NCBI RefSeq assembly: GCF_016741785.1
Contig: NZ_JAERRL010000015.1
Coordinates: 54,508 to 118,507, forward strand
Source of the DNA: Streptomyces sp. 7-21
GTDB lineage: Bacteria; Actinomycetota; Actinomycetes; Streptomycetales; Streptomycetaceae
Length of the DNA stretch: 64,000 bases
Direction of reading: 5' to 3'
The notes beneath the pieces are model-generated. The model saw only the letters and a list, made by a program, of their open reading frames with translations, ran no database searches and was not told where the DNA came from. Every line of letters begins with the position of its first letter. Within the stretch, counting starts at the first letter, position 1. Position numbers and translations under genes: made by a program. Positions 31,929-40,195 of this stretch are shown piece by piece.

Positions 31929-34385
31929 TCAGCCGGCGGTGAGCACGTAGGTGTGACCGCGCCGCGCGCGGAAGGTGAGGGTGTCGCCGTCGCGCGCGGC
32001 GCCGGCCGGGCGGCCGCCGCGGGCATCGCGGATCCGGTACCGGCGGCGGAACACCCCGCTTCTGACGGTCATCTCGCCGGTACGGCCGGCGCGCAGCGCG
32101 GCCCGCACCACCTGGCCGTCCCGCCACCGCAGCGAGACGGTGACGTCGCCGCGCGCCCGCAGGCCCGTCACACTGCCGTGCGGCCAGGCGCCGGGCAGCG
32201 CGGGCAGCAGGTGGATGGCGTCCGCGTGGCTCTGCACCAGCATCTCCGCGATCCCCGCCGTGGCGCCGAAGTTGCCGTCTATCTGGAACGGCGGGTGGGT
32301 GTCCCACAGGTTCGGCAGCGTGCTGGAGCGCAGCTGCCCGGCGAGCAGGCTGTGGGCGCGGTCGCCGTCCAGCAGCCGCGCCCAGAAGCTGATCTTCCAC
32401 GCCTTGCTCCAGCCCGTGCCGCCGTCGCCGCGCGCGGTCAGTGACACCCGGGCCGCCCGCGCCAGCTCCGGGTCGCGCTGCGGCGTGATCCGCCGCCCGG
32501 GGTGGAGCGCGAACAGGTGGGAGACGTGCCGGTGGTCGCTGCCAGGGTCGTCCCAGTCCTCCTTCCACTCCTGCAACTGCCCCCAGGAGCCGATGCGCAG
32601 GCCCGGGTCGAGCCGGTCGAGCGTGCCGCGCAGCTGGGCCAGGAACTCCTGGTCCTGCTCCCCGGCGGCCTGGGCCACCGCCGCGGTGGCGGTCAGCAGC
32701 TCCCACACGATCTGCTGGGACATCGACGCCCCCGCCGAGAACTCGCCGTGCTCCGGCGAGAAGCTGGGTGAGACCACGAGCGTGCCGTCGCGCGGGTCGG
32801 TGACGAGGGTGTCGGCCCAGAACCGCGACAGCGACTTCATCACCGGATACGCGCGCTCCCGCAGAAACGTCTCGTCGCCGGTGAACAGGTAGTGCTCGTA
32901 GTAGTGCTGGGCCAGCCAGGCGCCCGCCTCGGGGAACCAGAAGGCCGTGGGCCAGTCATGGACTCCCGTGAAACCGAAGGGTGTGGTCTCGTTGTGCACC
33001 ACCCAGCCGCGGCTGCCGAACATCTCGCGCGCGGTGACCTGGCCCGGCGCCATCAGGGAGTCGGCGTAGTCGAACAGCGGGGCCGTCGTCTCCGTCAGGT
33101 TCGTCGTCTCGGCCGGCCAGTAGTTCATCTGGAGGTTGATGTTGACGTGGTAGTCGGCGCTCCACGGCGGCTCGGCCGAGTGGTTCCACACGCCCTGGAG
33201 GTTGGCGGGCAGCGAGCCGGGGCGGGACGAGGAGATCAGCAGGTAGCGGCCGTACTGGAAGTACAGCGTCTCCAGCGACCTGCGCCCCGCCTCGTCCAGC
33301 GTGCCGTCCTGGTAGGCGGCGAGCAGCGCGTCCGTCGGCAGACCCGGGTCCGCCGCCTCGCCGAGGCGCAGCCGCACGCGGCCGAACAGCTCCTGGTAGT
33401 CGGCCCGGTGCTCCCGCCGCAGCGCGGCGAAGCCCCGGGCAGCGGCCGCGTCGACGCGCGCGGTCACCGGGCCGTGCGGGTCGGTGCCGGAGCGGTAACG
33501 CGGGTACCGCGGGGCGTAGTCGGTGGCCGCCGCGAGCAGGAGGGTTACGGCATCGGCGCCCGAGACGGTCACCGAGCCGCCGGGGTTGTCGGTCCGCGTG
33601 CCGCCCTCGTTGCACACCAGGACCTGCGACGCGAACCGCAGACCGTTGCTGTCCAGGACGCCCGCGAGGGTGATCCGCCCGCCGCTGGCGGCCAGCGTGG
33701 CGGTCCGGTTGGCCCCGGTGGTGACCGAGACGGTGACGCTGACCGCGCCCGGCTGGTCGGCGGTGAACCGGGCGGCGATGACCCCGGCCGGGGCCGAGGC
33801 GAGGTACTCGCGGGCGTACGTCACGCCGCCGGCGGCGTAGCGCACGCCGCCGACCGCCTCGGCGATGTCGAGGTACCGCCGGTAGCCGGTCACCCCGCCG
33901 GGCCCGGCGGGGCACTCCACCCACACGTCGCCGAACGGCTGGTAGGCGCCGTATGCCGTCCTGGGCTGGCCGAGGCGCTCGGCCACCCACTCGGGACTGG
34001 CCCGCTGCTCCTCGTTGATGCGGGCACGCACCTCATCGAGGGCACCGGGCCGGGGTGAGCGCCAGTTGCCGAAGTCGTAGCCCGCGGCGCCCGGTCCGCC
34101 GGTCCACAGCGTCTTCTCGTTGAACTGGAGGCGCTCACGCGCGGGGTCGCCGAAGAAGCAGACGCCCATCGCGCCGTTGCCCAGGGGAAGCGCCTGCGAT
34201 TCCCAGTCGGTGGCGGGGGATTCGTACCACAGGGTCATACCGGGAGTGCCTGGTGACGGGCTGGGACGGCCGGCCGCCGCGGGCGCGGGGGAGGCGGCGG
34301 AGGCGGGGGCGGCCGTGCCGAGCGCGGCGGCGGCGCCGGTCACGGACGCCACGAAGGCGCGTCGGGGCAAGCCGGTGTCGGTCAT
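31929..34385 (-). CDS. GH95 alpha-L-fucosidase (secreted, Tat)
   Basis: An 818-residue glycoside hydrolase 95 enzyme removing L-fucose or related sugars. A Tat signal (LPRRAFVASVTGAAAALG) starts the protein. Family and catalytic blocks are SLPANLQGVWNHSAEPPWSA, DYHVNINLQMNYW with the catalytic Asn pair near residue 415, VSPSFSPEHGEF with the acid Glu near 543, and PFQIDGNFGATAGIAEML with the Asp near 703. Fucose released outside could feed the isomerase-kinase pair at 17.5-20.5 kb, although the LacI operator is not repeated here. The ATG at 34385 follows ACGAGG. Confidence 0.93.
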   Translation of the reverse strand: MTDTGLPRRAFVASVTGAAAALGTAAPASAASPAPAAAGRPSPSPGTPGMTLWYESPATDWESQALPLGNGAMGVCFFGDPARERLQFNEKTLWTGGPGAAGYDFGNWRSPRPGALDEVRARINEEQRASPEWVAERLGQPRTAYGAYQPFGDVWVECPAGPGGVTGYRRYLDIAEAVGGVRYAAGGVTYAREYLASAPAGVIAARFTADQPGAVSVTVSVTTGANRTATLAASGGRITLAGVLDSNGLRFASQVLVCNEGGTRTDNPGGSVTVSGADAVTLLLAAATDYAPRYPRYRSGTDPHGPVTARVDAAAARGFAALRREHRADYQELFGRVRLRLGEAADPGLPTDALLAAYQDGTLDEAGRRSLETLYFQYGRYLLISSSRPGSLPANLQGVWNHSAEPPWSADYHVNINLQMNYWPAETTNLTETTAPLFDYADSLMAPGQVTAREMFGSRGWVVHNETTPFGFTGVHDWPTAFWFPEAGAWLAQHYYEHYLFTGDETFLRERAYPVMKSLSRFWADTLVTDPRDGTLVVSPSFSPEHGEFSAGASMSQQIVWELLTATAAVAQAAGEQDQEFLAQLRGTLDRLDPGLRIGSWGQLQEWKEDWDDPGSDHRHVSHLFALHPGRRITPQRDPELARAARVSLTARGDGGTGWSKAWKISFWARLLDGDRAHSLLAGQLRSSTLPNLWDTHPPFQIDGNFGATAGIAEMLVQSHADAIHLLPALPGAWPHGSVTGLRARGDVTVSLRWRDGQVVRAALRAGRTGEMTVRSGVFRRRYRIRDARGGRPAGAARDGDTLTFRARRGHTYVLTAG

Positions 34386-34424
34386 CGCGGGTACCTCGTT
34401 CCCGGGAGGGACATCTCGCGGCGG

Positions 34425-34453
34425 ACGGTAAGGTCGGATGTATATGCCGTCAA
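34425..34453 (-). promoter_or_regulatory. Promoter of the GH95 gene
   Basis: On the reverse strand TTGACG and TACCGT are separated by exactly 17 bases and lie about 40 bases before the GH95 ATG, a good housekeeping-type promoter. Confidence 0.65.
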
Positions 34454-34517
34454 GGTCCGTGTTTGTGCGGTCTGTTGGGCGTAGCCGCGGGACAGACATC
34501 CGATCTTCTCACGCGCG

Positions 34518-34553
34518 GCAGGGGCCCGCCGCGTGCACGCGGCGGGCCCCTGC
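34518..34553. terminator. 36-bp perfect palindrome terminator
   Basis: A fully symmetric hairpin (arm GCAGGGGCCCGCCGCG, 4-base TGCA loop) lies 25 bases beyond the stop of the cupredoxin-DUF1080 gene, so it ends that operon before the GH95 promoter. Confidence 0.8.
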
Positions 34554-34577
34554 GGGTGAGCTGCCGGAGCTACACGG

Positions 34578-36536
34578 TCACAGGTTCCGGATGCGGATGT
34601 CCCGGAAGGTCATCGTGTCCGAGGTGCTGTGAGCCTGGAGCCCGATGTAGCCCGAGTCGTTCTGCCGCCCGTCGGTGCCGGGGTCGTCGGCGCGCGGCGG
34701 GGAGAACAGCTGGCCCGGGGCGTTCTCGAACTCGTTGATCAGCAGCCCGTTGCGGTAGATCCAGTAGTGCTGGTCGACGACGCGGATCTCGTAGTCGTTC
34801 CACACGCCCTTGGGCGTCGTCCCGGCCTCGCCGTGGTTGATGAGGTCGAAGCCGTAGACGGAGCCGGTCTTGTACTGGTCGCCGGTCGGGCCGTCGTAGA
34901 TCTGGATCTCGTGGCCGTACTCGATGGCGACCCACTCCGGGCGGTCCTCCTCCGGGTGGTTGTGCACCCTCGGGAAGCGCACGAAGACGCCGCTGTTGGC
35001 GCGCCCCGAGGCGGCGTCATCGCGGAACTGGAAGCGCAGCGAGAAGTCCTCGTACTCCGTCTCGGGGAACCACAGCATGCCCATGCCCTCGACGGAGGTG
35101 CTGGAGGTGATGGTGCCGTCGTCGTTCAGCTCGAATGCGCCGCCGCCGACGTGCGACCACCGGTCGAAGGACTGCGCGGTGCCGTCGAAGATCTTCTCGT
35201 AGCCCTCGCGGTTGCCCGGCTCGCCGACGTCCGAGCGGTCGGCGGCGTCCCTGATCTCCTGGCGGCCCGCCTCGTCGATGACGCCGTCGGCGACCAGCTC
35301 GGCGGTCACCTCCCGCACGTGGGTGAGGAACGAGCCGTGGGAGGACCAGCCGCGCTCGTCCTCGATCACCTCGTTGACCGTGCAGCCGTCGGGGGTGACG
35401 CGGTTGGGGACGTTGGTCCACTCCTCGCCCACGACCACCAGCGGGCGGCCGTCGGCCTCCGGGCAGGTGGCGGGCTGCTCGCCGCCCCCGCCGTCGTCCG
35501 CCACGATGGTGAACTCCACCGTGCCGGGCTCCGAGGAGTTCCCCGCGTTGTCGGTCGCGCGGTAGTGCAGGGTGTGCTCGCCCGCGCTGTGCACCATGAC
35601 CGGCTCGGTGTACTCCGTGAACTCCTCGCCGTTCAGGGCGTACTCGATCAAGGCCACGCCGGAGTCCGCGTCGGTGGCCGCAAGCGTGACGGTCGCCATG
35701 TTCAGGTAGGCGCCGTCGTCGTTCCGCTCGCCGTCGACCGCGGCGGTCACCTGCGGCGGCGTGGTGTCGTCGCCGGAGGGCGCGACGACTTCCACCGTCG
35801 TCGTCTGCTCCTCGGAGGCGTTGCCCGCCACGTCGGTGGCGCGGTAGGCGAGGGTGTGCTCGCCCGGCTCGCTGAGGACGATGGGGGACTCGTACGGCTG
35901 GAAGTCGCCGCCGTTCAGGGCGTATTCGATGGTGTCGACGCCCGAGCCGGTGTCGGTCGCCGTCAGGGTCACGGTGGCGCTGCCGATGTAGGCGCCGTCG
36001 TCGTTCTGCTCGCCGTCGACGGTGGCCGTGACCTCCGGCGGAGTGGTGTCCTCGCCGCCGCCGCCGTCCTCAGTGACGACCAGTTCGCCCTGCATCTGGC
36101 CGTGTCCGGGGATGGTGCAGTGGTAGTGGTAGACGCCGGGGGACAGGGTGACCTGGACCTCGTAGCGGCCGCCGTTGGCGTCGTTGGGGCTGGCCATGAT
36201 GTTGACGCTGACGTCGCTGTTGTAGTCGGGGTTGGACGTCGTGAACGTCAGGGTGTGCGGCATGCCGGTGGTGTTGCCGGTGGCCGCGCTGTTCTCGAAG
36301 ACGATCGTCGCCTCGCCGGCGACCGCCGTCTGCGGTGCCGACTTGTAGCGGGTGATGTCGTCGTCGGCGGTCCACGTCAGCACCTGCTCCTGCCGCACCT
36401 CACCGCCTGAGGTCTGGTCGGCGCGGGCCTGCGGCAGCGTGCCCAGGGCAAGCGCCGCCAGGCACAGGGTCACCAGCAGGGCCAGCAGCCGCGGTGCCGC
36501 GGGTGCGGACCGCGGGCGCGGACAGCGCGTGGTCAT
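34578..36536 (-). CDS. Secreted cupredoxin - Ig-like x2 - DUF1080 (3-keto-disaccharide hydrolase) fusion
   Basis: A 652-residue secreted multidomain protein. A signal peptide ends near ARADQ. Residues about 50-157 form a cupredoxin with type 1 copper ligands (TGMPHTLTF and YHYHCTIPGHGQMQGEL). Two repeated Ig/OmpL47-like domains follow, each opening DTTPPxVTAxVDGExNDDG and containing EYALNG and YRATDxAGN. The C-terminal 190 residues (YEKIFDGTAQSFDRWSHVGG onward) are a DUF1080 domain, a family that includes 3-keto-disaccharide hydrolases. It lies 32 bases downstream of the ThuA/sugar-dehydrogenase gene with GGGAGG before its ATG, so the two form an operon. Confidence 0.88.
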   Translation of the reverse strand: MTTRCPRPRSAPAAPRLLALLVTLCLAALALGTLPQARADQTSGGEVRQEQVLTWTADDDITRYKSAPQTAVAGEATIVFENSAATGNTTGMPHTLTFTTSNPDYNSDVSVNIMASPNDANGGRYEVQVTLSPGVYHYHCTIPGHGQMQGELVVTEDGGGGEDTTPPEVTATVDGEQNDDGAYIGSATVTLTATDTGSGVDTIEYALNGGDFQPYESPIVLSEPGEHTLAYRATDVAGNASEEQTTTVEVVAPSGDDTTPPQVTAAVDGERNDDGAYLNMATVTLAATDADSGVALIEYALNGEEFTEYTEPVMVHSAGEHTLHYRATDNAGNSSEPGTVEFTIVADDGGGGEQPATCPEADGRPLVVVGEEWTNVPNRVTPDGCTVNEVIEDERGWSSHGSFLTHVREVTAELVADGVIDEAGRQEIRDAADRSDVGEPGNREGYEKIFDGTAQSFDRWSHVGGGAFELNDDGTITSSTSVEGMGMLWFPETEYEDFSLRFQFRDDAASGRANSGVFVRFPRVHNHPEEDRPEWVAIEYGHEIQIYDGPTGDQYKTGSVYGFDLINHGEAGTTPKGVWNDYEIRVVDQHYWIYRNGLLINEFENAPGQLFSPPRADDPGTDGRQNDSGYIGLQAHSTSDTMTFRDIRIRNL

Positions 36537-36568
36537 CGCTCATTCCTCCCTTCTGGTCCTTCTGGTGA

Positions 36569-38971
36569 TCACGGGCGGGCGAGGTCGGCGGGCGCCGGCG
36601 TGGGCGGGCCGCCCTCGTAGGTCACGCGCCACAGCGCGGCCTCGTCGTCGACGGTGAAGAAGCCGCGGCCGTAGTCGAGGACGTACAGCGAGCCGTCAGG
36701 GGCGAACTTCCAGTCCATCAGGTTGCGGATGCCGCCCTCGCCGGCCGGGATGATGCGGTCCAGGGACTCGGCGTGGACCGGCAGGCCGCCGTTCTCGACC
36801 GTGCCGGGGTCCATCACCACGGCGTGGCGCGGCTGGTCGCCGTCGTAGAAGTCGCCGACGAACCACTTGCCGTCCCAGTACTCGGGCCACTGGACGCCGC
36901 TGTCGGCGGACTCGTCGTAGCGGTAGACCGGGCCGTTCATGGTGGCCTGGCCGCCGCCGGTCAGCCACGGCAGCAGCAGCGTCTGCTCGTCCAGGTCGTA
37001 GCTGGGCACGCCGTTGGCGTCGCGCGGGAAGTCGGGAGCGCCGCCCTGGGGCGAGTACCAGATGTTGTTCGGCGAGGCGGGGGGAAGCTCCACCAGGCCG
37101 TCGTTGTGCGGGGACTCGTTCCGGAGGTTGTCGCAGTCGTACCAGTCGAGCGGCTGCGACGGGTCGGGCAGGTTGCGGTCCCGGTAGGGCTGGTTGTTGC
37201 CCATGCAGTACGGCCAGCCCTGGTTGCTCGCCTCGGTGATGACGGCGAACGTGTCGTACTTGGCCGGTCCCCAGACGGGGCTGGGTTCGGAGGCGTCCGG
37301 GCCGACCCAGCCCGCGTAGAGCCAGTCGGTCTCGGGGTCGATCGCGATCCGGGCGGGATTGCGCACGCCCATCACGTAGATCTCGGGGCGGGTCTTGCCG
37401 CCGCCTTCCTCCTCGCCGGTGAAGAGGTTGCCCTCGGGGATGGTGTACGTGCCGTCGTCCTCGGGGTGGATCCGCAGGATCTTGCCGTTGAGGTTGTTGG
37501 TGTTCCCGGCGGTGCGGCGGGCGTCCGCGAACGAGACGCCCTCGAACTGCGGCTCCGGGTTGTTGCCGGAGTAACCATCGGAGAATCCCGAGGAGTTGTT
37601 GTCGCCGGTGGCGATGTAGAGGTTGCCTTCCGAGTCGAAGTCCATGCCGCCGCCGGCGTGGCAGCAGCTGTGGATCTGCACCGGCCAGGACAGCAGGACC
37701 TGCTCGGAGGACAGGTCGAGCGTGCTGGACTCCGGGTCGAACGTGAAGCGGGAGACGCGGCGTTCGGCCATGTGCGTCTCGCGGTCGATCTCGGAGTGCG
37801 GCGTCCAGTGCAGGTAGATCCAGTTGTTGTCGAGGAAGCCGGGATCGAGGGCGATGCCAAGCAGGCCCTCCTCGTTCTTGACCAGCTCCTCGCCGTTGCC
37901 CTTGTTGCCGAAGACCTCCAGCGAGGCCGCGAGCGACACCTCGCCGGTGGCGGGGTCGTAGACGTGCACGGTGCCCTGGCCGAGCCCGACCTGGGGGTCG
38001 TCCCAGTCGGTCACCACGGGGGCGTCCGGTGCGGCGCCGCCGCGGCCGATGTAGAACACCCGGCCGTCGTCGGCGATGTCGAGGCCGTGCGGCTCGCCGA
38101 TCTGGTCCAGCTCACCGGGCGTGTTGGGCTCGGTGAGGCGTTCCGCCACGTAGTTGGCGTCGATCGTCGCCTGGCAGTCGGCCCGGGTCAGGCGGCTGGT
38201 CCACAGCAGCGCGCCGCGCAGGTGCTTGCGGAAGCTCTCCTCCGTGAAGCTGGAGACGGTGCCGCCCATGCCGGTGTAGAACGACCGGCCGCCGTCGTAG
38301 TCCCGGCACCAGGAGATCGGGTGGTCCCAGCCCTCGGCGCCCTCGCCGGGCTCGTAGCTGGACTCCCGGACCCGGGCCAGGGTGTGGACCTGGCCGGAGG
38401 GGTTGGTCTCCCAGTTGAACCACACGTCGCGGCGGGACCACTCCAGCGGGATGCCGCGGGTGGCCGGGTTGACGCGGTCACCGGTCTCCACGACGGCCGT
38501 CTGGACCTCGCCGGTGCCGCCCTCGGGGCGCGCCCCGATCAGCCCGGTGAACCACTCGGACTCCGGCTGCGCGAGCGCCGCGTCGTGCACGCCGACGAAG
38601 CCTCCGCCCATCCGGATGTAGTTCTGGAGTGCGGATTCCTGACTGTCATTCAGCACCGCGCCCTCCGCCGAGAGGAAGACGACGGCGTTGTAGTCCATCA
38701 GCTCGGTGGGGTGGAAGACGGCGGGGTCGTCCGTCGTCTCCACGTCGAAGTGCTCGTCGCTGGGGCCCTGGGCCGAGATGGCCTCAACCGCCTCGATTCC
38801 GGCCTGTGTCCGCTCCGGCGGCGCGTCGGGGCCGTGGAAGACCAGCACCGTGGGAGTCTCGCTCCCCGGCAGCTGGCTGGCCTCCTCGGCTCCCGCTGCG
38901 GCCGGGACCGTCCCCAGCATGGTGACCAGCATGGTCACCGCGAGCGCCACAACCTGTGGCTTGCGGCCCAT
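36569..38971 (-). CDS. Secreted ThuA - PQQ-type sugar dehydrogenase fusion
   Basis: An 800-residue secreted protein. The signal peptide is VVALAVTMLVTMLGTVPAAA. Residues about 40-255 form a ThuA-like domain (VVFLSAEGAVLNDSQ, GGGFVGVHDAAL, FYTGMGGT). The rest is a soluble glucose/sorbosone-dehydrogenase beta-propeller (GLDIADDGRVFYIG, EEGLLGIALDPGFLDNNWIY, SCCHAGGGMDFD, GVRNPARIAIDP). Such propellers use PQQ and calcium to oxidise sugars and need an electron acceptor. The cupredoxin in the next protein is a natural candidate acceptor, which is inference. The ATG at 38971 is preferred to an upstream TTG. Confidence 0.9.
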   Translation of the reverse strand: MGRKPQVVALAVTMLVTMLGTVPAAAGAEEASQLPGSETPTVLVFHGPDAPPERTQAGIEAVEAISAQGPSDEHFDVETTDDPAVFHPTELMDYNAVVFLSAEGAVLNDSQESALQNYIRMGGGFVGVHDAALAQPESEWFTGLIGARPEGGTGEVQTAVVETGDRVNPATRGIPLEWSRRDVWFNWETNPSGQVHTLARVRESSYEPGEGAEGWDHPISWCRDYDGGRSFYTGMGGTVSSFTEESFRKHLRGALLWTSRLTRADCQATIDANYVAERLTEPNTPGELDQIGEPHGLDIADDGRVFYIGRGGAAPDAPVVTDWDDPQVGLGQGTVHVYDPATGEVSLAASLEVFGNKGNGEELVKNEEGLLGIALDPGFLDNNWIYLHWTPHSEIDRETHMAERRVSRFTFDPESSTLDLSSEQVLLSWPVQIHSCCHAGGGMDFDSEGNLYIATGDNNSSGFSDGYSGNNPEPQFEGVSFADARRTAGNTNNLNGKILRIHPEDDGTYTIPEGNLFTGEEEGGGKTRPEIYVMGVRNPARIAIDPETDWLYAGWVGPDASEPSPVWGPAKYDTFAVITEASNQGWPYCMGNNQPYRDRNLPDPSQPLDWYDCDNLRNESPHNDGLVELPPASPNNIWYSPQGGAPDFPRDANGVPSYDLDEQTLLLPWLTGGGQATMNGPVYRYDESADSGVQWPEYWDGKWFVGDFYDGDQPRHAVVMDPGTVENGGLPVHAESLDRIIPAGEGGIRNLMDWKFAPDGSLYVLDYGRGFFTVDDEAALWRVTYEGGPPTPAPADLARP

Positions 38972-39068
38972 AGCTCGCCCGCCCTTCTCAGGTGACAGCA
39001 GCAACGTTCTAGGAAGCTAGACACCTTTTGCCGAGTAGCCAATGACTTTGACCGTGAAGATTGAAACT

Positions 39069-39089
39069 TTGTCCAAGGGCTGGACAAAC
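39069..39089. promoter_or_regulatory. Candidate operator in divergent dehydrogenase/laccase promoter
   Basis: TTTGTCCA and TGGACAAA form a perfect 8-base inverted repeat around AGGGC. It overlaps the -35 of the laccase promoter and lies in the 182-base divergent gap, so a single regulator could act on both transcripts. Confidence 0.55.
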
Positions 39090-39109
39090 TTCGGGCGAGA
39101 TCTAGCATG
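39082..39109 (+). promoter_or_regulatory. Promoter of the laccase gene
   Basis: TGGACA and TAGCAT are 16 bases apart and end 44 bases before the laccase ATG. The -35 is part of the right arm of the inverted repeat. Confidence 0.45.
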
Positions 39110-39153
39110 AGGCGCCGTCGGACTGAACAGGTGATCGAGGAAGGCGCAAGCAC

Positions 39154-40107
39154 ATGCGGCGACCAGTCTTCTCCCGACGATCATTCACCAGCGGGGCCGC
39201 CGCGGCGGCCATCGCACCCGCCGGCCTCGCGGCGGCGATCGGACAGGCGTCGCGCCAGCCAGCGGCGGCTCCCGCCCAGGGCGAGGTCCGCCGCATCACC
39301 ATGTACGCGGAGCCGCTCCCCAACGGGGAGATGGGCTACGGGCTCGAACCGGGCAAGGCCACGATCCCCGGCCCGCTGCTGGAGATGTACGAGGGCGACA
39401 CGCTCCAGATCGACCTCGTCAACAACCTCGATGTCCCCGTCAGCCTCCACGTCCACGGCGTGGACTACGCCATCGACAGCGACGGCACGGCGATGAACGA
39501 CGGCGCCGTGCAGCCCGGCGAGAGCCGCCTGTACACCTGGAACACCCACGCCCCCGGGCGCCGCGAGGACGGCACGGTCATCCCCGGCAGCGCCGGCTAC
39601 TGGCACTACCACGACCACGTCGTGGGCACCGAGCACGGCACCCTGGGCCTTCAGAAGGGGCTCTACGGGCCGCTGGTGGTGCGGCGCCGGGGCGACATCC
39701 TGCCGGACAAGCAGTTCACGATCGTCTTCAACGACATGACGATCAACAACCGGACGGGAGACGAGACACCGCACTTCACCGCCAAGCTCGGCGAGCGCTG
39801 CGAGATCATCATGATCACGCACGGCGAGTACTACCACACGTTCCATCTCCACGGGCACCGCTGGGCCGACAACCGCACCGGCATGCTCGTCGACGAGAAC
39901 GACCCCAGCCGCATCATCGACAACAAGATCACCGGACCCGCCGACTCGTTCGGCTTCCAGTTCATCGCGGGTGAACACGTGGGCCCCGGGCACTGGATGT
40001 ACCACTGCCACGTGCAGAGCCACTCCGACATGGGCATGGCCGGCATCTTCACCGTCACCAACGAGGACGGGACCGTCCCGGGCGACCCGCCCGGCGGCCA
40101 CGGCTGA
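39154..40107 (+). CDS. Small two-domain laccase (multicopper oxidase), Tat-exported
   Basis: A 317-residue multicopper oxidase with only two cupredoxin domains, as in the trimeric small laccases of Streptomyces. The signal contains SRRSFTSG, a Tat motif suited to export after copper loading. All copper-ligand motifs are present: SLHVHGVDY, GYWHYHDHV, YYHTFHLHGHRW and WMYHCHVQSHSDMGM, covering type 1, 2 and 3 sites. It oxidises phenolic or metal substrates and reduces oxygen to water. It is divergent from the sugar dehydrogenase/cupredoxin operon across a shared candidate operator. Confidence 0.95.
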   Translation: MRRPVFSRRSFTSGAAAAAIAPAGLAAAIGQASRQPAAAPAQGEVRRITMYAEPLPNGEMGYGLEPGKATIPGPLLEMYEGDTLQIDLVNNLDVPVSLHVHGVDYAIDSDGTAMNDGAVQPGESRLYTWNTHAPGRREDGTVIPGSAGYWHYHDHVVGTEHGTLGLQKGLYGPLVVRRRGDILPDKQFTIVFNDMTINNRTGDETPHFTAKLGERCEIIMITHGEYYHTFHLHGHRWADNRTGMLVDENDPSRIIDNKITGPADSFGFQFIAGEHVGPGHWMYHCHVQSHSDMGMAGIFTVTNEDGTVPGDPPGGHG

Positions 40108-40122
40108 CCCGCGCGACCGCGC

Positions 40123-40161
40123 CCCGGCCGCCCCCCGCCTGTGCCCCGCGGGGCGGCCGGG
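40123..40161. terminator. Bidirectional terminator between laccase and disA
   Basis: CCCGGCCGCCCC and GGGGCGGCCGGG form a 12-base perfect stem with a 15-base loop in the convergent gap. Confidence 0.7.
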
Positions 40162-40195
40162 CCCGCGGCCGGGCAGCGGCGCCGGCCCGCGCCGG

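Noticed and set aside
36773..38995. 740-codon forward frame across the sugar dehydrogenase gene
   Set aside because: The reverse strand encodes clear ThuA and sugar-dehydrogenase domains; the forward frame is Val/Gly/Arg-rich without motifs.
39154..40107. Copper nitrite reductase instead of laccase
   Set aside because: The four His-rich motifs and the HCHVQSHSDMGM end fit a trinuclear-cluster small laccase rather than a nitrite reductase.
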